Below are positions 26,294 through 41,200 of a stretch of DNA of 64,000 nt, piece after piece (position 1 is the first letter of the stretch; each line of letters opens with the position of its first letter). Where the stretch lies: positions 5,642,001 to 5,706,000 of the forward strand of contig NC_134764.1 in assembly GCF_050436995.1 (NCBI RefSeq), read 5' to 3'. The position numbers were made by a program, and so were the translations under genes. This DNA is from Anticarsia gemmatalis. Taxonomy: Eukaryota > Arthropoda > Insecta > Lepidoptera > Erebidae. The notes under the pieces are model-generated. The model searched no databases. It was not told where the DNA came from and saw only the letters and a program-made list of their open reading frames with translations.

Positions 26294-29200
26294 GCTACTC
26301 AATCACGCCTAAACTACTGAACCAATTTGCATGAAATTTGGTATGGAGATATTTTGATACCCGAGAAAGGACATAGGCTACTTTTTACCCCGGGAAAACA
26401 ACGCATTTCCCAGGAAAATTCAGAAAATTCAACGAAGTCGCGAAAAGTCAATATTATAATGACATTGAATTAACAAAATTCCGTTGCCATGGCAACTGTT
26501 TTAATGGCGGATATGCCTTAGCGCGACTTCGTTATACGTACGTACGTTATTCGTGAAAAAAAGCATATTTTATATCATCACGCTACGACCAATAGGAGCA
26601 GAGTAGGTAACCGTAAAAAGTGTTACAAAAACATGGAAAATTCTGACCCATTCTCTCTTATGTGACGCAAGCGAAGTTGCGCGGGTCAGCTAGTTTCATA
26701 TATTTATCTGTCCATTGTATTTTTTATCTCGTTCTTACTATTAACCGTATAGGGTTTTTACGTGTTTTTCTCAAGTTAAGTGCCAATCAACCTGATAAAG
26801 GTTTCCTGAAACGATAGATTGTGATACGTTTCAGCAAAAAAACTATTGTATTATTAATGTATCTTACTCATAAACAACTATAAAACTGCAATACTGCTTA
26901 AGTCGTTTCTTTAACTGTCATTTTGTTCAAATCTTGAACTGGAATAAATTTCGCCAAGTATTTATATTAAACTTGCATGGAATTCTGGGCTGGTTTTTAT
27001 TAACAAACAGTGCTCGACGCAACACATAAATTCAGAACGACCAGTTAACGAAATGTTTAAAAAGCTCTAAACTTAATTAATTTGTCAAAAGAGGGAGATT
27101 AGTCCTATTAGGGCCGACATTTTATTACCCAATTAGACTCACGATAAACACCCATTTCAGGGGTCAATAAGCCACAAATGCACATAACAACGAGGAAAAG
27201 GTTTCTCCATTTTCCTATCTCAAATTGTAAGTGCATGAAGTCAAGGCAATCGTATGTTTACTTCATTATATGAAGTATTGTCACGTACTATGCGATAGTA
27301 GTAATAAATAATAATGAACCATGTGCTACTGTTTAAAATAATAAGACCTTCGGGTGATGGTTTTGACGATTGTACTACTCTGTGTCATGGTAAAATGGTA
27401 TAAAATTTCATATCCTCATATTGTGTGTGTTTTTTTTATTTCGAAGGGATATTAACAATTATGGTACCTGTCTCGCCATTGTTGTTACAGTGGATAGCTG
27501 TGGTGTAGAATGTTATGAGTCAATAGTAAAAATCGACTTGTATCGACTAGTTAATGTTGATAAACGGATTTGGTATGTTTCCGAAACCTATTGCAACTAT
27601 GATCATTACTTAATTAAGAAATAATAGAAATGGTATCAAAACATTGATATTGAGTAAATTTGTACCTATAAACAAATATTAGGTATGGAATTTCCTACCT
27701 AAATTCTAAAGGACGAACAATTAACGAAACAAACATAAAATGGCCCAATGAATTTGGAATGAATTTTGAGCGAAATTCAACAGGACGTCCATTGATGTTG
27801 AAATAACGCACAGTTCGAACATACATACGTTTAACACAAAATTTAATATTGATGTTATACATCAATATTATGAAGCAGGACTAAGGTCCTGCTTCATAAT
27901 ATAAGCACTTGACATACAAACTTAAATAGCGATTCGTTAAGCCTTAATAAGGGTATAATTTATCATACACTAACCCCCGGTTTCAGAGGTACTTACGTTT
28001 AGCGGTAGTTTATCTATTCAATAGCGTTTAAACTCATATAAAAAACACTATTAAAAAGATAAACTACCGCTAAATGTACTCAGAAACCGGGCATTAGATA
28101 ATTAGGTCCAATGCTCTCTTTACCTAACAGGGCCAAAGAACACACACATTTTTGTAGTATACAATACAAGATCCGTGCCTCAAGATTACTTGACTTAAAG
28201 CAACGTATGTATGTTCAATCACAAAAATGATAAGCCTGATCGATGTGACATAGACGATGAAAGTAAAAAAAAAAACAAAAATAAAAGTACCGGTATCTGC
28301 TGGGGGCACAGCTCTGAACCCAGACCACCTGTCTGTAGTGAGAAAATTAGTAATTATCATCATACAACACGCATACGTGTTAATTGAGTTAGAAGACTAG
28401 ATAACATACACCTGCGTAGCGTTTCTACAGCACACATTTAAAACAGCTTTATCTATGCACTTTTTAATTAAGTTTTTCTGTTTATAATATTTTACAGCCT
28501 CTTTTGCACCAGTGTTTCAGTTTCATTTTAACTAACTGCAGTAGTTTGAATAGTAAATGTAATTAATAACACCTACAACTTATACAAATTCAAATAGTAA
28601 ACTACTAACCCTTGCCCTCAGTATCGCATTTTGCAAATGGATTAGAATCTCATCTATTCTTTTATTCTACAATACCACGTTTACCATTAAGTGTGAGGAC
28701 TTATCCCTTTACAACTAATATTTCAGCATCTGACCCACATTTCAGGATATTTGGTATCGATAGGTAATATAATTAATGTAAGAAGAAAGAATCGCTCTGG
28801 AAGAAGAGTCAATGAAGAAATGTTAGTTAAGACTTGAACTTATTTACTACTCCACGCATTAATTGGATGCTCTTTGTATAAAGAATGATTGAATTAGGAG
28901 TGAAAAATCCCGATTAGACCTCAAAAAAGAAGAATAGTGGAATTCAAGTGAAGAAAGAATTAATAGGAAATGAAAATCTGTGATTCCGACCCATTTGCAA
29001 AATGAGATTCCTGATTAGTACCCGCATCTTCCAGTGAATGAAAATAAAGTGCTATATTCCTTCATGCTTCAGTGCACGCTAATTTGTATGACATTTAGGT
29101 TGGTGACAAACACAGACACTCGTATAATAGAAGTACGGTTAGAAATAAGTGCTAACCAGTGAAATCTAGGTCGAAAACATGTCTCGGTGCACTTGTGCTT

Positions 29201-32200
29201 CATATACAAGTGAGTGCTTAGTTCAGCTTTATCATTCCACAACTATGTGATAATTATATTGTCAAGTATTTACGTACTAGACTTTAGTTACATCGGATCT
29301 TTTTGATGGTAGAAATTGAGAATTATTTTGACTTTGTAAAATGAAGAGGCTATTTACACGCTCTACAGAAAAAGCTTTAAACAGGCAGAATTATTTTCAA
29401 AACTACGAACATATACTCTCTATATATCTATTTACACAGCTTGCTACAAGAATAAATGACATCATGAGTGTTACCTGTAGTATCAACGGGCCCTCGTCTC
29501 GGAATGATCGAATGCACGTATCTGGCTACAAAGTGGCCAAACACTGCCTTCAAGTCGGGATTGTGCATCATATCGACAAACTCTTTGAAGTCCAGATACC
29601 CTGAGTTGTCTCTATCAGCCAGTTTCATGATCTTTTCCACTAAGTTGTCTGGGAGATCGTGGTCGTATTCCACCGATTCGATGATGCCTTTAAGCTCCAC
29701 GTAAGAGATGCGTCCATCGTTGTCTCTGTCGTACTGAAAAGAGGAGAAAAATATAGTTTTAGATGGTTAAGAATCAAGTTTAAGCAAAGAACAAGGGTGA
29801 AAAGTATTACAGCAGTATCTGTCTGTAGCTTTAGTAGCTTAAGAACATTTTCGTCCCTTAATCTGACGCCTCCTGAATCGTCTGCAATAGATCGACAATA
29901 ATCGTCATACACTAATTGTGAAGATTATGATGTGAGTACCAGATACCTGAGTTTGGGTTGGTTTTTTAAAATGAAAGTTGTAACAAAATCTATTAACCTA
30001 TTCAATGCTCATGGCATTGGCCCTAAAATATGTATCCCAAAAATAACTGAATCGAATTTGATTCAATACATATTTGTGTAGATACGAATATCTATTTGCA
30101 GAACTGAATGTAAATATGTATAACGAATATTGTAAGCAAACGAAACGTACGTTGATTATTATTGAGGGCACGCGGAAAATATGGTTCTGAAGTAATACGG
30201 GTTTCTAAGTAACTACTGCTTGTTTTCTTTTCACACACGTTCGGACATTTTCTTTAGAAAATAGGTCATTTTAATAAGAAAGTTAATAAACGGTCGCAAC
30301 ATTAGTAGATATGTTCATCTCTTTCTCTCTCATTCATAATTATACTCTATCCAACTTTACCGCATAATTTGTTGAAATGACTAATGCAATCATAAACCCT
30401 ATCACCACATAAATTATTATAACTAGTAACTAACTTAAGTGTACTGTTTTAAACCTAGGTGTGGGTAATGAGTTGACTAATTTAACGAGACAGTGTCACG
30501 TAAGGTCCTAATTTATATCCTTGCTTACTTAATTATCCAGGTGGGTGCTATTTATTGAACAAGACTTTATTACGCAAACCAAAATGTAGATTGAAAACCT
30601 ACGACCGTTTCGCCAACCGAGAAATCCAACAATATTTTAGAACCATAAAATCACTAGCCCCATAAGTGTAAACATAGACCTAAGAACACCACTTGTTACG
30701 ATCCCTACAAGCTTCCCCTGCTTCATACACATCCATGTATCAGTTAATCACTATGGCAGGATATAAAATACTAGCCGACCCGCGCAACTTCGCTTGCGTC
30801 ACAAAATTTTCCCCGTTTTTGTAACATTTTGCACTGGTACTCGGCCCCTATTGGTCGTAGCGTGATGATATATAGCCTAAAGCCTTCCTCGATAAATGGA
30901 CTATCCAACACTGAAAGAATTTTTCAAATCGGACTAGTAGTTCCTGAGATTAGCGCGTTCAAACAAACAAACAAACAAACAAACTCTTCAGCTTTATAAT
31001 ATTAGTATAGATCTATAAACGTCTATCGTCGAATAAAAGTCCTAGTTTACTAGTCCTTGTTTCCTTTCAAGGTAATGCCGGTGTTTAAGCCAAGGCAGTT
31101 AAAACAGTGGCTAAATCATTTATTTTCAGCACGCATCGATCAAGATTGTTTCTGATGTTATTGAGCTAGCTGCATGACCTTCTTTGGCAGATGTTCCTAT
31201 AGTTTTGGAAAACGCTTATAGCGGAAATTTGCTCGAAATTAGTTGCTTTTGAGGATGCAGAAATAAACTTTTTGTAACCCTAGAAGTATTGTGTTCGAAG
31301 CAAATAAGCGTACAGTTGTTAGTACTGCTACTATAATCTTCATCAGAAACAATCGCTTTACTAGCTGCTATAAATGATACATTTTGGTAGGTGAGCAAAA
31401 TTTTCTAGGTATGGCACGTAGATTGTTAGAAGTGAACTATTGTAAGTAACAGGAAATGTTATTTGACAAGTTCTAAAAATAGGGCATTATGTCCACGTTC
31501 AAATTGGTAGGTCCTATAAAATAGATTGAAGCCGTTTGACCTTATAAATATAATACACGAATATTGTGACCTCCTTGGTGCTTTAATATCTAGACTCTGG
31601 TTTACTAGGGTCAATGTCGTCCATTCTGAAGTTATTATTTCGAAACATTATTTCATCAACATATTACATGATGTTTGATGAATGTTGCAATTTCGTTGTT
31701 AATTACAATCTGTTCTTCCAGTTATATTATAGACAAAAACGATCTTAAAAAAGATGTATTCATACAATTCTATTTGACATATTATTATGTAAATACATAC
31801 AAAATTCAGCAGAACTAACGGACCCCGAATATATCCATTAAAGCCAGCAAGAAACATTATCTGATAATACTATCGTGAGTAAACAGAATCCAAGTGACCT
31901 TGACTAAAATCGATAGTTTAACGGTTTCCAGTGAATATTCAACACACAATCAAGCGAGCCTTTCATCGAAAATAAATAACAAAAAGTGCATTAATTCTGC
32001 ACTCGGATTGGAAACACGTAACAGCGAAAACTGCTATACCGGTTTCGAACAAAAAGTTTCGCAGCACCTGTTGTATAACGACTGGCTACTAAAATTGGAC
32101 GCAATTTGTGCAATTGGCTCCTTGTCTGGTAAAAACAAGACAAATTAGATATTACACCGAAGTGACTGAGTCATGCAAATCAAAGACAATCGTGTGATGA

Positions 32201-35200
32201 CCATCAATTGTTGTCACGTGCTGCGTTTTGACTTCTAGTCATAGCAAATGAAACGTTGACAGTTCTAGTGAACTATGATAGTTATCATTACTAACCATTG
32301 AATTTTTGTTGTAGTTTAATTGTTCCTATATAAAATCTACGAGTGATAGAGTAGTGTAATCATGTACACACATACGTCTAATACATATAGGTACAGTCTA
32401 AAACTGATACCCCACATGGTTTCGCAAAACACCAAATGCTCTTATTAATGTTCCCAGACGCTAACAGATGGAGAAAACGAAGACTCAATCCAAAGTTTAT
32501 TGTTATATGATGGAAACCGGACGATGTATAAACCCCTTGATTTAATAAGCCGAGTTCGTGCCAGCTGTTCGTTGTTATCTTGCATTCGATATATCGGGAA
32601 TGCGGATAAATCAATATTAATTTTAGTATATGATCGTTACTCACAAGATTACATTGCTTGTAAATCATGAAATGTTTCTTTCCATACTACGTAATACGGC
32701 TTGTACTTTCCAATACTTGTTACGGTCGGTATTGCAATCGGACATTTACTTTGCCCTAGCCCTACAAAGCTTGGGGTAATTTTATGTGAGAACGGCAACT
32801 CAGTCACCTCATTCCTTCTGTAATATCTCGGTACACCTCAATCGATCATTCGTGGCTACATTCGTAGGTAGTAGAGTCCCAACTATGCCCATTGCCCTAC
32901 AATACACACATCAATCAATATGACGCGTAATTTACACTTTCAACGCGAGTCTCTAATTGCTTGTATTCGGCATGTACAAAGCCACCTTACGGGGAAAATC
33001 AAGAAAGCCGGATCTTACAATTGCGTACTACTTGGACCGCGTCCAAATAAAACTGCAATTGAGAACTTAAAAAAAGGCTCTAAAATAACAATGTTTTTTT
33101 TTCTTGACTTTAGAAAACAGGTTTAAAAAGTTATGTACCTACTTTTTTTCCAGTATCTAAATTGGAACTCATGCCTCGAAGGCAATGTTTACTTCTTCAA
33201 AGAAAAGCAATTTTTCAATAGACAAACGACATGTCATATAAATTGAATTTACTTCGAAATCTGCTGATGACTTTTATATTAATACTTAGGAACCGCATGA
33301 GTCATAAAAGGGGAATATTTCCTAGATGTCAGGACACTCGTGGTAGCAGAAACAATTGACGACAGCTCACAAATAGACTGTGACTAACACGTCTAGACAT
33401 ATTTGCGAACCCTGTTGAATAATCACGGTATTTGGTGTCTACCAAATTACGTACTAATGTAAACTGAATGACAAACGATAACACATTCAAACGACCTATC
33501 ATTTTTACATCATGTACTACTCTAGCAATTGAATGGAGTGGATATTAATAAATTCTACATATACAGAAAGATAATACTCAATAACTAAAGGAACATACGT
33601 TCATTTAACACCGATATTCACAATTCAATCGCCAATTCGCCACCAATGACATTCAGCATTTTAGTCCGATAAATCCTTGACATTTTATTGATATTCCCTT
33701 CAATTAGTATTCTAGTCACCTCTGTTAAGTCATAAAAGAACATACTAATGTTTTGGTGGCAACAAATTTATTTATCTTCGCCAGGACACTATAAAATAGA
33801 GCACTGCAAATCCCTAGAGTTATAAAAACCACGACGTTTACGTCACGCTTGAAATTTTTGTGCCTAAAATTCTCTGGGTGAGTGTGTCATCTATTTTTAA
33901 GCGTTTGATTACTAACACACTAAGTGGGCCTTCGGCTTCGCAATTTCTAGGTATTGTCTAATTTCAACCTCATTCTGTTCATTTTATGGTTATATCTTCA
34001 GTCATGGTCTGTGGCGCGGTCGGTAGTGCATCCGACTGCTGATATCATGGGGTTTTGGGTTCGATTCCCGTATCAAGCAAAGTACTATTGTTCTTTTCTA
34101 ATTTATACTTGAACACTTCTCCATAGTTGCCGGCAGTAACGTGCCCAGTATACGGCAATAGGCTAGCTCACTATTAAATGGTACTAAGATTTTTAATAGC
34201 GAAACGTATTTCATACACCTCTGCCTACTTCGCGCATAACGGCGTGATATTATGCATGCATCTCCGGTCACTTACATGTTTAGTACTTGTCGATATGAAT
34301 GGGTTGTTCCCGAGGTTGCACAATTGATAATAATATGTCAGTAATTTTCCGTGGGCCTAGTATTATTCACAGTTGATATTTTTGGAGTAAGAATTCATAT
34401 CATCAGGAATCTTAACAATCGGTGTTTTACGAAGCGTCTTCTTAAATAGACTAAGCTTTGCCAAAGTTATATGTGGGTTACTGAAATCTTGAAGAACCTT
34501 ATACGGCTACCATTTACAAGCCTGGCAACCGGATAAAGTCAATATAGCCTGATGTAATAGGTGTAAGTAGTGTACCAAGTATCGACGTTGCAGGAAATAC
34601 CCAGATTTACCCACTTGGTACACCGCAAGAAACGTGAAACTATGCAAAGTTCAAATACGAAACACATGTTCCAACCAATTTTATAATTAAAACATGGTTA
34701 ATCGACGAAGAATGTGTAAAGGATTGTGTTAGTGTTGAGGAAGTGTGATATACAACGTAACCTAAATGAGTGATGAGTGCATATTTCTTTCGATACAGGC
34801 TAGATAGCAATATAGAAGTTGTAATAAGTAGTCTCAGTTTTTTACTTTTATTTCTCTGCTAAAGCGAGTAACTTGCCAATTTAGTCTAACAGTTAAATAA
34901 AAAATAAGTACGTATAGCCGTACTTTTAAACACTAATTAGTCGGACTCGATCCGGTCCGAGATTTTGTGCCTTCAGTGCATCAAAGTAGAATGATATTAT
35001 GACTTTTGGGGTTATCTTTTCTGTCAAAAACAGGTTTATAAATCCGCTATTGTTTTTGATTACGTATAATATATATTACTAGCTGACCCGCGCAACTTCG
35101 CTTGCGTCACATAAGAAAGAATGAAAAAAAAAAATCCCCGTTTTTGTAACATTTTTCGTTGCTACTCCGCTCCTAATGGCCGTAGCGTGATATTATATAG

Positions 35201-38200
35201 CCTAAAGCCTTTCTCGATAAATAGGCTATATAACACTGAAAGATTTTTTCAAATCGGACCAGTAGTTCCTGAGATAAGTGCGTTCAAACAAACAAACTCT
35301 TCAGCTTTATAATATTAGTATAGATGTCCAATGCGAGTTAATGTGCGTAAATTAAGATGTCTATCCATTAATATTGTCATTGTTCACGTTTTATGAACAG
35401 TTATGTGTTGAATACTTCCCGTGGTTACATCATATATTGCGTTATTTGTTCTATGAGACTGTCCAAATGGTGGAAATAAGGTAGCAATGTATCATTACTT
35501 TGGATTGCTTAAAAAATATTATGATAGGAAGTCGTAAGAATGACTGTTCTGATTGAAACTAAAATATAAGATGTGAAGTTTTAATGTATGAATAAATAAT
35601 CCATTATGAATTATATAGGCCTCTCTTTATTAAGCGACAGTTTCTAGTAGCCCTATATTGCTCAATACTTATCACAATTTGCGAAATATATTGCGCAAAC
35701 ATGACATCATAAACGGAAGATATCTTTTATTCCATAATAAGGACAATAAATTGGAAACCAATCAAATACTTTTTAGCTTCTGTTAAATTATTAGTCCACA
35801 AATGACACATTTCGCCAAAAAATCTACTATATTTATATTCCAAAGGATCAAATCAACCGGTTGGTTGTGTAAATATGTTCGCTCATCCGTGTTTACTGTG
35901 TGACCTAACACATTCCAAGGCAATTATAACCGTAAAACCACATTTACTAGACTGTTCACATAAAAAATTACCTACTTTTCAAAAACAGGTAGAGACAAAA
36001 AGTGAAAAGGCTTAGTTAATTGGCTCTATCAATTTGTCCTGTATATAAAGGGTTTAATACATAAATATAAAAAAAGGGTTAAAACATATCTATTTGAAAA
36101 AATATAACCAAGCTGACAGGAAAGCGTTTTGAAAGAAGTGTTCCATGGATCACGCTTGTAGTTTCTACGCTTTCATACGAAATGACCCAGCATTTTACAT
36201 GCTTTATTTTTCCTTATCATGTAAATAAAAGATTTGTTTGCCGAGAGTGCAGCGATAGAAAACAATCAAACAAGCCATCGGTCATCTGACAAGGCCATAT
36301 GCGCTGACCCTCAGTGAAGGGACGTTCCACGCTTGAATCATACCGATAAGTCAATGACCTGTGGACATCCCCGACGCTAAATATTCATATACATCTAAAT
36401 ATATTATTATGTAACTCAAAGGTGACTAACTGACATGGTGATCTATCAACGCAGAGTCCAAACCACTGGATCGGGCTGAAATTCAGCATGCATGCAGATG
36501 CTCAGCTGCTAAGAAAGGATTTTGATCAATTCTACCCCCAAGGGGATAAAATAGGAGATCAAAGTTTGTATGAAAAGTCGCGAGCAAAAGCTAGAACCTA
36601 TTATTATATGGGTCATATAGCCATAGCTGCTGGAAAATGTACAGATTATTTATTCAATTCAATGAAAGGGAAATGTGGGTGGGTGCTTATCACCACACGT
36701 CATCTGATGATTCAGCGTAGGAAAATGCTTCGTAGAAAACAATGAGGCTCATGCACTCATATCAGTGGATATTCTATTAGCTCATTGAATATTTCTGATA
36801 CCAATAGTGCCAATTGTTGGTTGGCAAAATGCCTCGAATGTATGATTTCGTGTTTTATTTGTACGGATGAGTAAACTCTTTGAAATTGGGTCGATTAGTG
36901 ATTTAACTAAGTCAGCAGTCACCCTTTACATCATCATCATCCCCAACATTTAATAGAATACCCATTCCTTTAGTGTCCTTTACAAGAGATAAGGAATCCT
37001 GCACCACCCTCTACAGTGTAGGTAAAGATACCAATTTTATCACTTTAGCGTGCATTATGGGCAAGACAGTCCCGTTGCAAATCTTGCTTTAGATATTTAT
37101 ATTTGGGTTAAATATCGCATGACTCCCGACTTTGTTATTAAAACTCTACAATGATTATTGTCTAAGAAATACAGAATAAATAAAAACCACAATCCATTTT
37201 AATTCATTGTTTGACGCATCCTATAAACAAAGCTTTATAACCATTAACCAGAACATTAATAAAATTTAACCTTATAATAACGATACCACTAGTAAATACG
37301 TTATAACGAGAGTGAACGATACTTAGCGTAATTTTGCAGTTGCTACCGTGATATAGTCGTTGTGGAAGCAATAAAATCTATTGAGAGCATGCATATTATT
37401 ATTTAATACCAACATTACATACTATTACATAACTGTAAGCTACTGTTTAATCATTACCGCTATTGTAAATCTGTACTAATATTATAAAATTGTAGAGTCT
37501 GTTTGTTTGGTTGAACCCGCTAATCTCAGGAATTCCTAGTGCGAATTGAAAAATAACCTTGACTTTTGGATAGCCTATTTAATGAGGAAGGCTTTAGGCC
37601 ATATAACATCACGTTATGACCAACAGGAGCAGAATACCAGTAAAGAATTACTAAAACGGGAAAAATTTTGACCCATTCTCTCTTATGTGGGGCAAGCGGG
37701 GGTGCGCGGATCAGTTAGTAATACAAAAGTATTTTTTAACACTTTAATGTTATGGCGCAATAAAATACTTGTATGAACTCGAAACATTTTTTCAACAGCC
37801 ATTACTTTGGTTTTGTGGTTTTTGGCACGGATTTTCCGTCATTAAATAATGCATTAAAGTAATGAGAATTACGCGTTAGATGTTTTAAATGAAATGGAAG
37901 AGGAAATGATCATCATTGGCCTGTGTTCATCTTATATCATTGCAGATGATTAGGGTGGCGTCAGGTAGAATAAATGCACTTTCGTTCACTTAAAAATAAA
38001 ACGGTGTTCACTTATATCGTGAAGAAATAACATAACACAAAAATGCAGGGCATTGCTTGGAATGGACAACTACATACGTAATATGAAAATAAGTCAATAA
38101 ATAATTATGATAAATGGATTACAAATCAAATACTATACTGTAACGTGACGCAGCTAACTATTGTCTCAGATATATTCTGAAACATAGACAATATGGTACT

Positions 38201-41200
38201 TGAGACTTGAGAGAAAAAACATGTTTTTTTAACATAAAATATCATCAAACTGCATATTGCACGTTCACCTTGAATTGTCAGTATGTTTCTGTGAACCGTC
38301 GCAGAGCATACGTTAATGTCAAAACATTGTAAACTCGACGTAAATAAATGTCGTATTTATGTAAACATACCAACATTTTTTACAAGATATTTTCTGGGTT
38401 TATCAATTCTTAGCATAAAGGTTATTCTAAAATATTCAATTTAACCCATTATCTACGCGTAAAGGTCTAGCTTTACATCGATAAAACACACGGGGCATAT
38501 TTACGGCACGTTAGGAAAGCTCGTAATACGTGCGTAAATGAGCGTATACGACGTATACGTGCACGCTTGACTTCGCTGACGTTTGTATGTATGTATATGT
38601 ATTACTATGTATGTATACCATCTGTATACATATTATACCGATCTCAAACAACCCTATAAGCTTGCTGACGTCTTGCAACGCTACACTAGACAATCTAAGC
38701 TCTGTTTGCATGTATCTACACTTCATTTACTTGCTGATGCGAGCGCAGTATAAACGCGTACGGATAGTGAGCTTTTAAGAACCGTAAAATATAACACGAT
38801 GCGTTAACGCTATTTGAATATACCTAGCTTGTTTTTAACTGCTACATAGTATGTGTGCCTATATGAGCCTACATCGATTTACTAGGTTACTACGCTGCGT
38901 AGGTGTAATGTAATCACTTTCGCTAAAAGTACGTCTTTGATATTTTGATGGTACTTTACACGTGTATCTACTTTCCATCTTAGTGACCTTAATAGCAAAT
39001 AACAAGAAATTACTCTTCTATTTAAAGCTGAAGCTGTATTTTCGTGGTAAGATACGATATAGTCGTTATCAATGTAGGTACTTAATGCTGTGGAAAACCA
39101 GAAATGTAACTGAATCATTGATAGATCGATATGATAAAAGATTACGTGTAATCCGGCACGGACCACAACATTGCGTAAGAATGTAATGTAAGCGTCGGTA
39201 AGTAATGTTAATAAAGGACAAATAATTAATAAATCATTTTATACAGATAATTGCAGAACCTGTCTAGTGGCATGAGTGTAGATACTTCTTAGGTTTAATA
39301 TGTAAGAGCTATGAATGAGAGACACGAAGCTCGTTTACTACAAGTAGTTTTTCAGAATTTGATCTCATTCGCAAATAAAAAAAATACATATAGCGTAAAT
39401 TTGTCTGTGTTGTGTCTGGTTCCCATTCCTGAGCAAAGGCCCTTTAATTTCAAATAATTCAGCTTTTTGGAGAATCAACAATTTAATTATACCGTACCAT
39501 TATTATTAAAAGTTGAATAATAGAAATAGTTTGTATTACCTATATTCTACGTCTTCATCTACAACTTGTTTTAAAATTAAGGAAAATCGTGCTCAAAATA
39601 GTTTTATTCTAATAAATGCAAAAGATATTGGCTAGCTGTACATATTTGCATAATTCTAGTCACAAACCGGCTTTGTATAAACCAAAGGAGAATAATAATG
39701 ATTATTTATGGAAATTCTTTGCGAAAACGAAGCTGACGAGTGTAAAATACGCAAGGGATTTCCTTAACACTGTGGTTTTCGAATTAGTCACTTGTCACTA
39801 ATATATCTTAATTGATACAAAGTAAATAATGATTATATTGGAGACTGTTCTGTCTGGAGATAATCTCGTAGTTTAAACTTTCGTTAGTTACTTATTTCGT
39901 TGATTACAACTTTCGGGAGTCTCACAAAATGAAACAGATTTGAATGTTAAGTAGGTAGTATTAGTTTAGTACTTCTAGGGCAAATTCGATTCGAGGTCTC
40001 CTAGAATGTACCGAGGTTTAGACCATCATTCAAAAAGCTTAATATTCGATAGGTTGACCTTTGCGAATATGATAAACATTTCTGGTTTTTTATGTAGGTA
40101 GGTATAGGTATACAATGAAATGGCGAAAAGTCTTGTCTATCTGGGGTCAAGTTTTAATTATTTATAAATGTTAGTATCGTTGCTATGACTTATGCTATCG
40201 CAAAATATAGGCTCTTAAAATAGTTACAACGCATTTTATATGTAAAAAAACCGATGGATCACGTTTTTTTAAGTGAAAGTTTACTACATACTAATATGAG
40301 AAGCATGTTACTTCAATATGTTATTTAGCCCCATATGATATATGTAGTTGGTGGTTTATACTTTGAATGTTTAAGTTAAATATTTGTTATATTCAGTCTG
40401 TTGACCTCTGTAGGCCGCGGCGCCGATCGGGTCATTTGTGGCGGTTAATAAGACGCATAAATCATAATGATAATCGTCAAATGAGGAGGTGGACTAGTAA
40501 ACTGCTTTAAAGTATGGCTTTAAGTAACTAGGTTTATATTATGTAACATTCATTTGTATAGGTAAAAAAATAGTTTTTAGTATTATACCATAAAAAATCG
40601 AAATCTAAACTGCAGAGATGCATTCAAATTCTGATAAAACTACAGACTAGATTTATTCTTAAAATTTAAGGCAGAATGTCACAATATGTAGGAGTATCAG
40701 CTGTTGATTCAGTTAAAAATCCTTTCATTCACTTTTATTTAGGTATACTATAGCTGTATTTAACTATGTAAATAATTATTATTAATACAGTAATGTGACT
40801 TTAAACATACATACATGGGTAAATATATTTTTGTGTATGTTCAGTTAACCTTGACACCATATTTCATGACTCAACCTCTAGTTACACAATCAAGGAAGAG
40901 TTTTATCAGAGAAAACATTTATTATCAACACTAATAAATACACACACTTTGAATCTGTGCCAATAGTATTGCCGTACCAAAATAGAATAATGAGAACTGT
41001 ATTCAACTGTTACAAAAAAAATATTATGTACTGATGTAACTGGCATGAAATAATAATTTAGGCTGTGATGTGATAATTTTATTGTTTGAAACTTATTTTA
41101 ATGTGCTTACATAGGTACTTTAGTACATACAAATAATTAACTGTCATTGACAAGATATATTTTTTTATATTTTAAAATCTTTACTAACAAATTAAGTGAT

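Larger units (their letters stand above)
17595..29474 (-). other. rho-4 intron 2 (11.9 kb)
   Basis: No host exon recognised. It holds a truncated Helitron next to a tRNA-derived SINE (20519-20833), a 16 bp hairpin (21345-21380), a small inverted-repeat element (21837-21904), a retrotransposon C-terminal fragment (22786-22997), Helitrons (24221-24410, 24916-25105, 26228-26693), paired hairpins (27845-27902) and a MITE (27971-28096). About 17.6-20.1 kb and 28.1-29.4 kb show nothing I can name. Confidence 0.7.

Noticed and set aside
26260..26294. CRISPR-like or coding repeat
   Set aside because: Simple tetranucleotide microsatellite within a Helitron.
29640..29912. 90-codon frame upstream of the EF-hand exon as a further rho-4 exon
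   Set aside because: It is in another frame from the EF-hand exon, and exon 1 at 41882 joins the EF loop perfectly in phase 0 without it.
34005..34080. tRNA gene
   Set aside because: A and B boxes are present but the acceptor stem does not pair, and a SINE body and tail follow.
36488..36745. 85-codon frame MHADAQLLRKDF...
   Set aside because: It overlaps a dispersed moth repeat (blocks ACTGGATCGGGCTGAAATTC and GCGAGCAAAAGCTAGA); no gene features.
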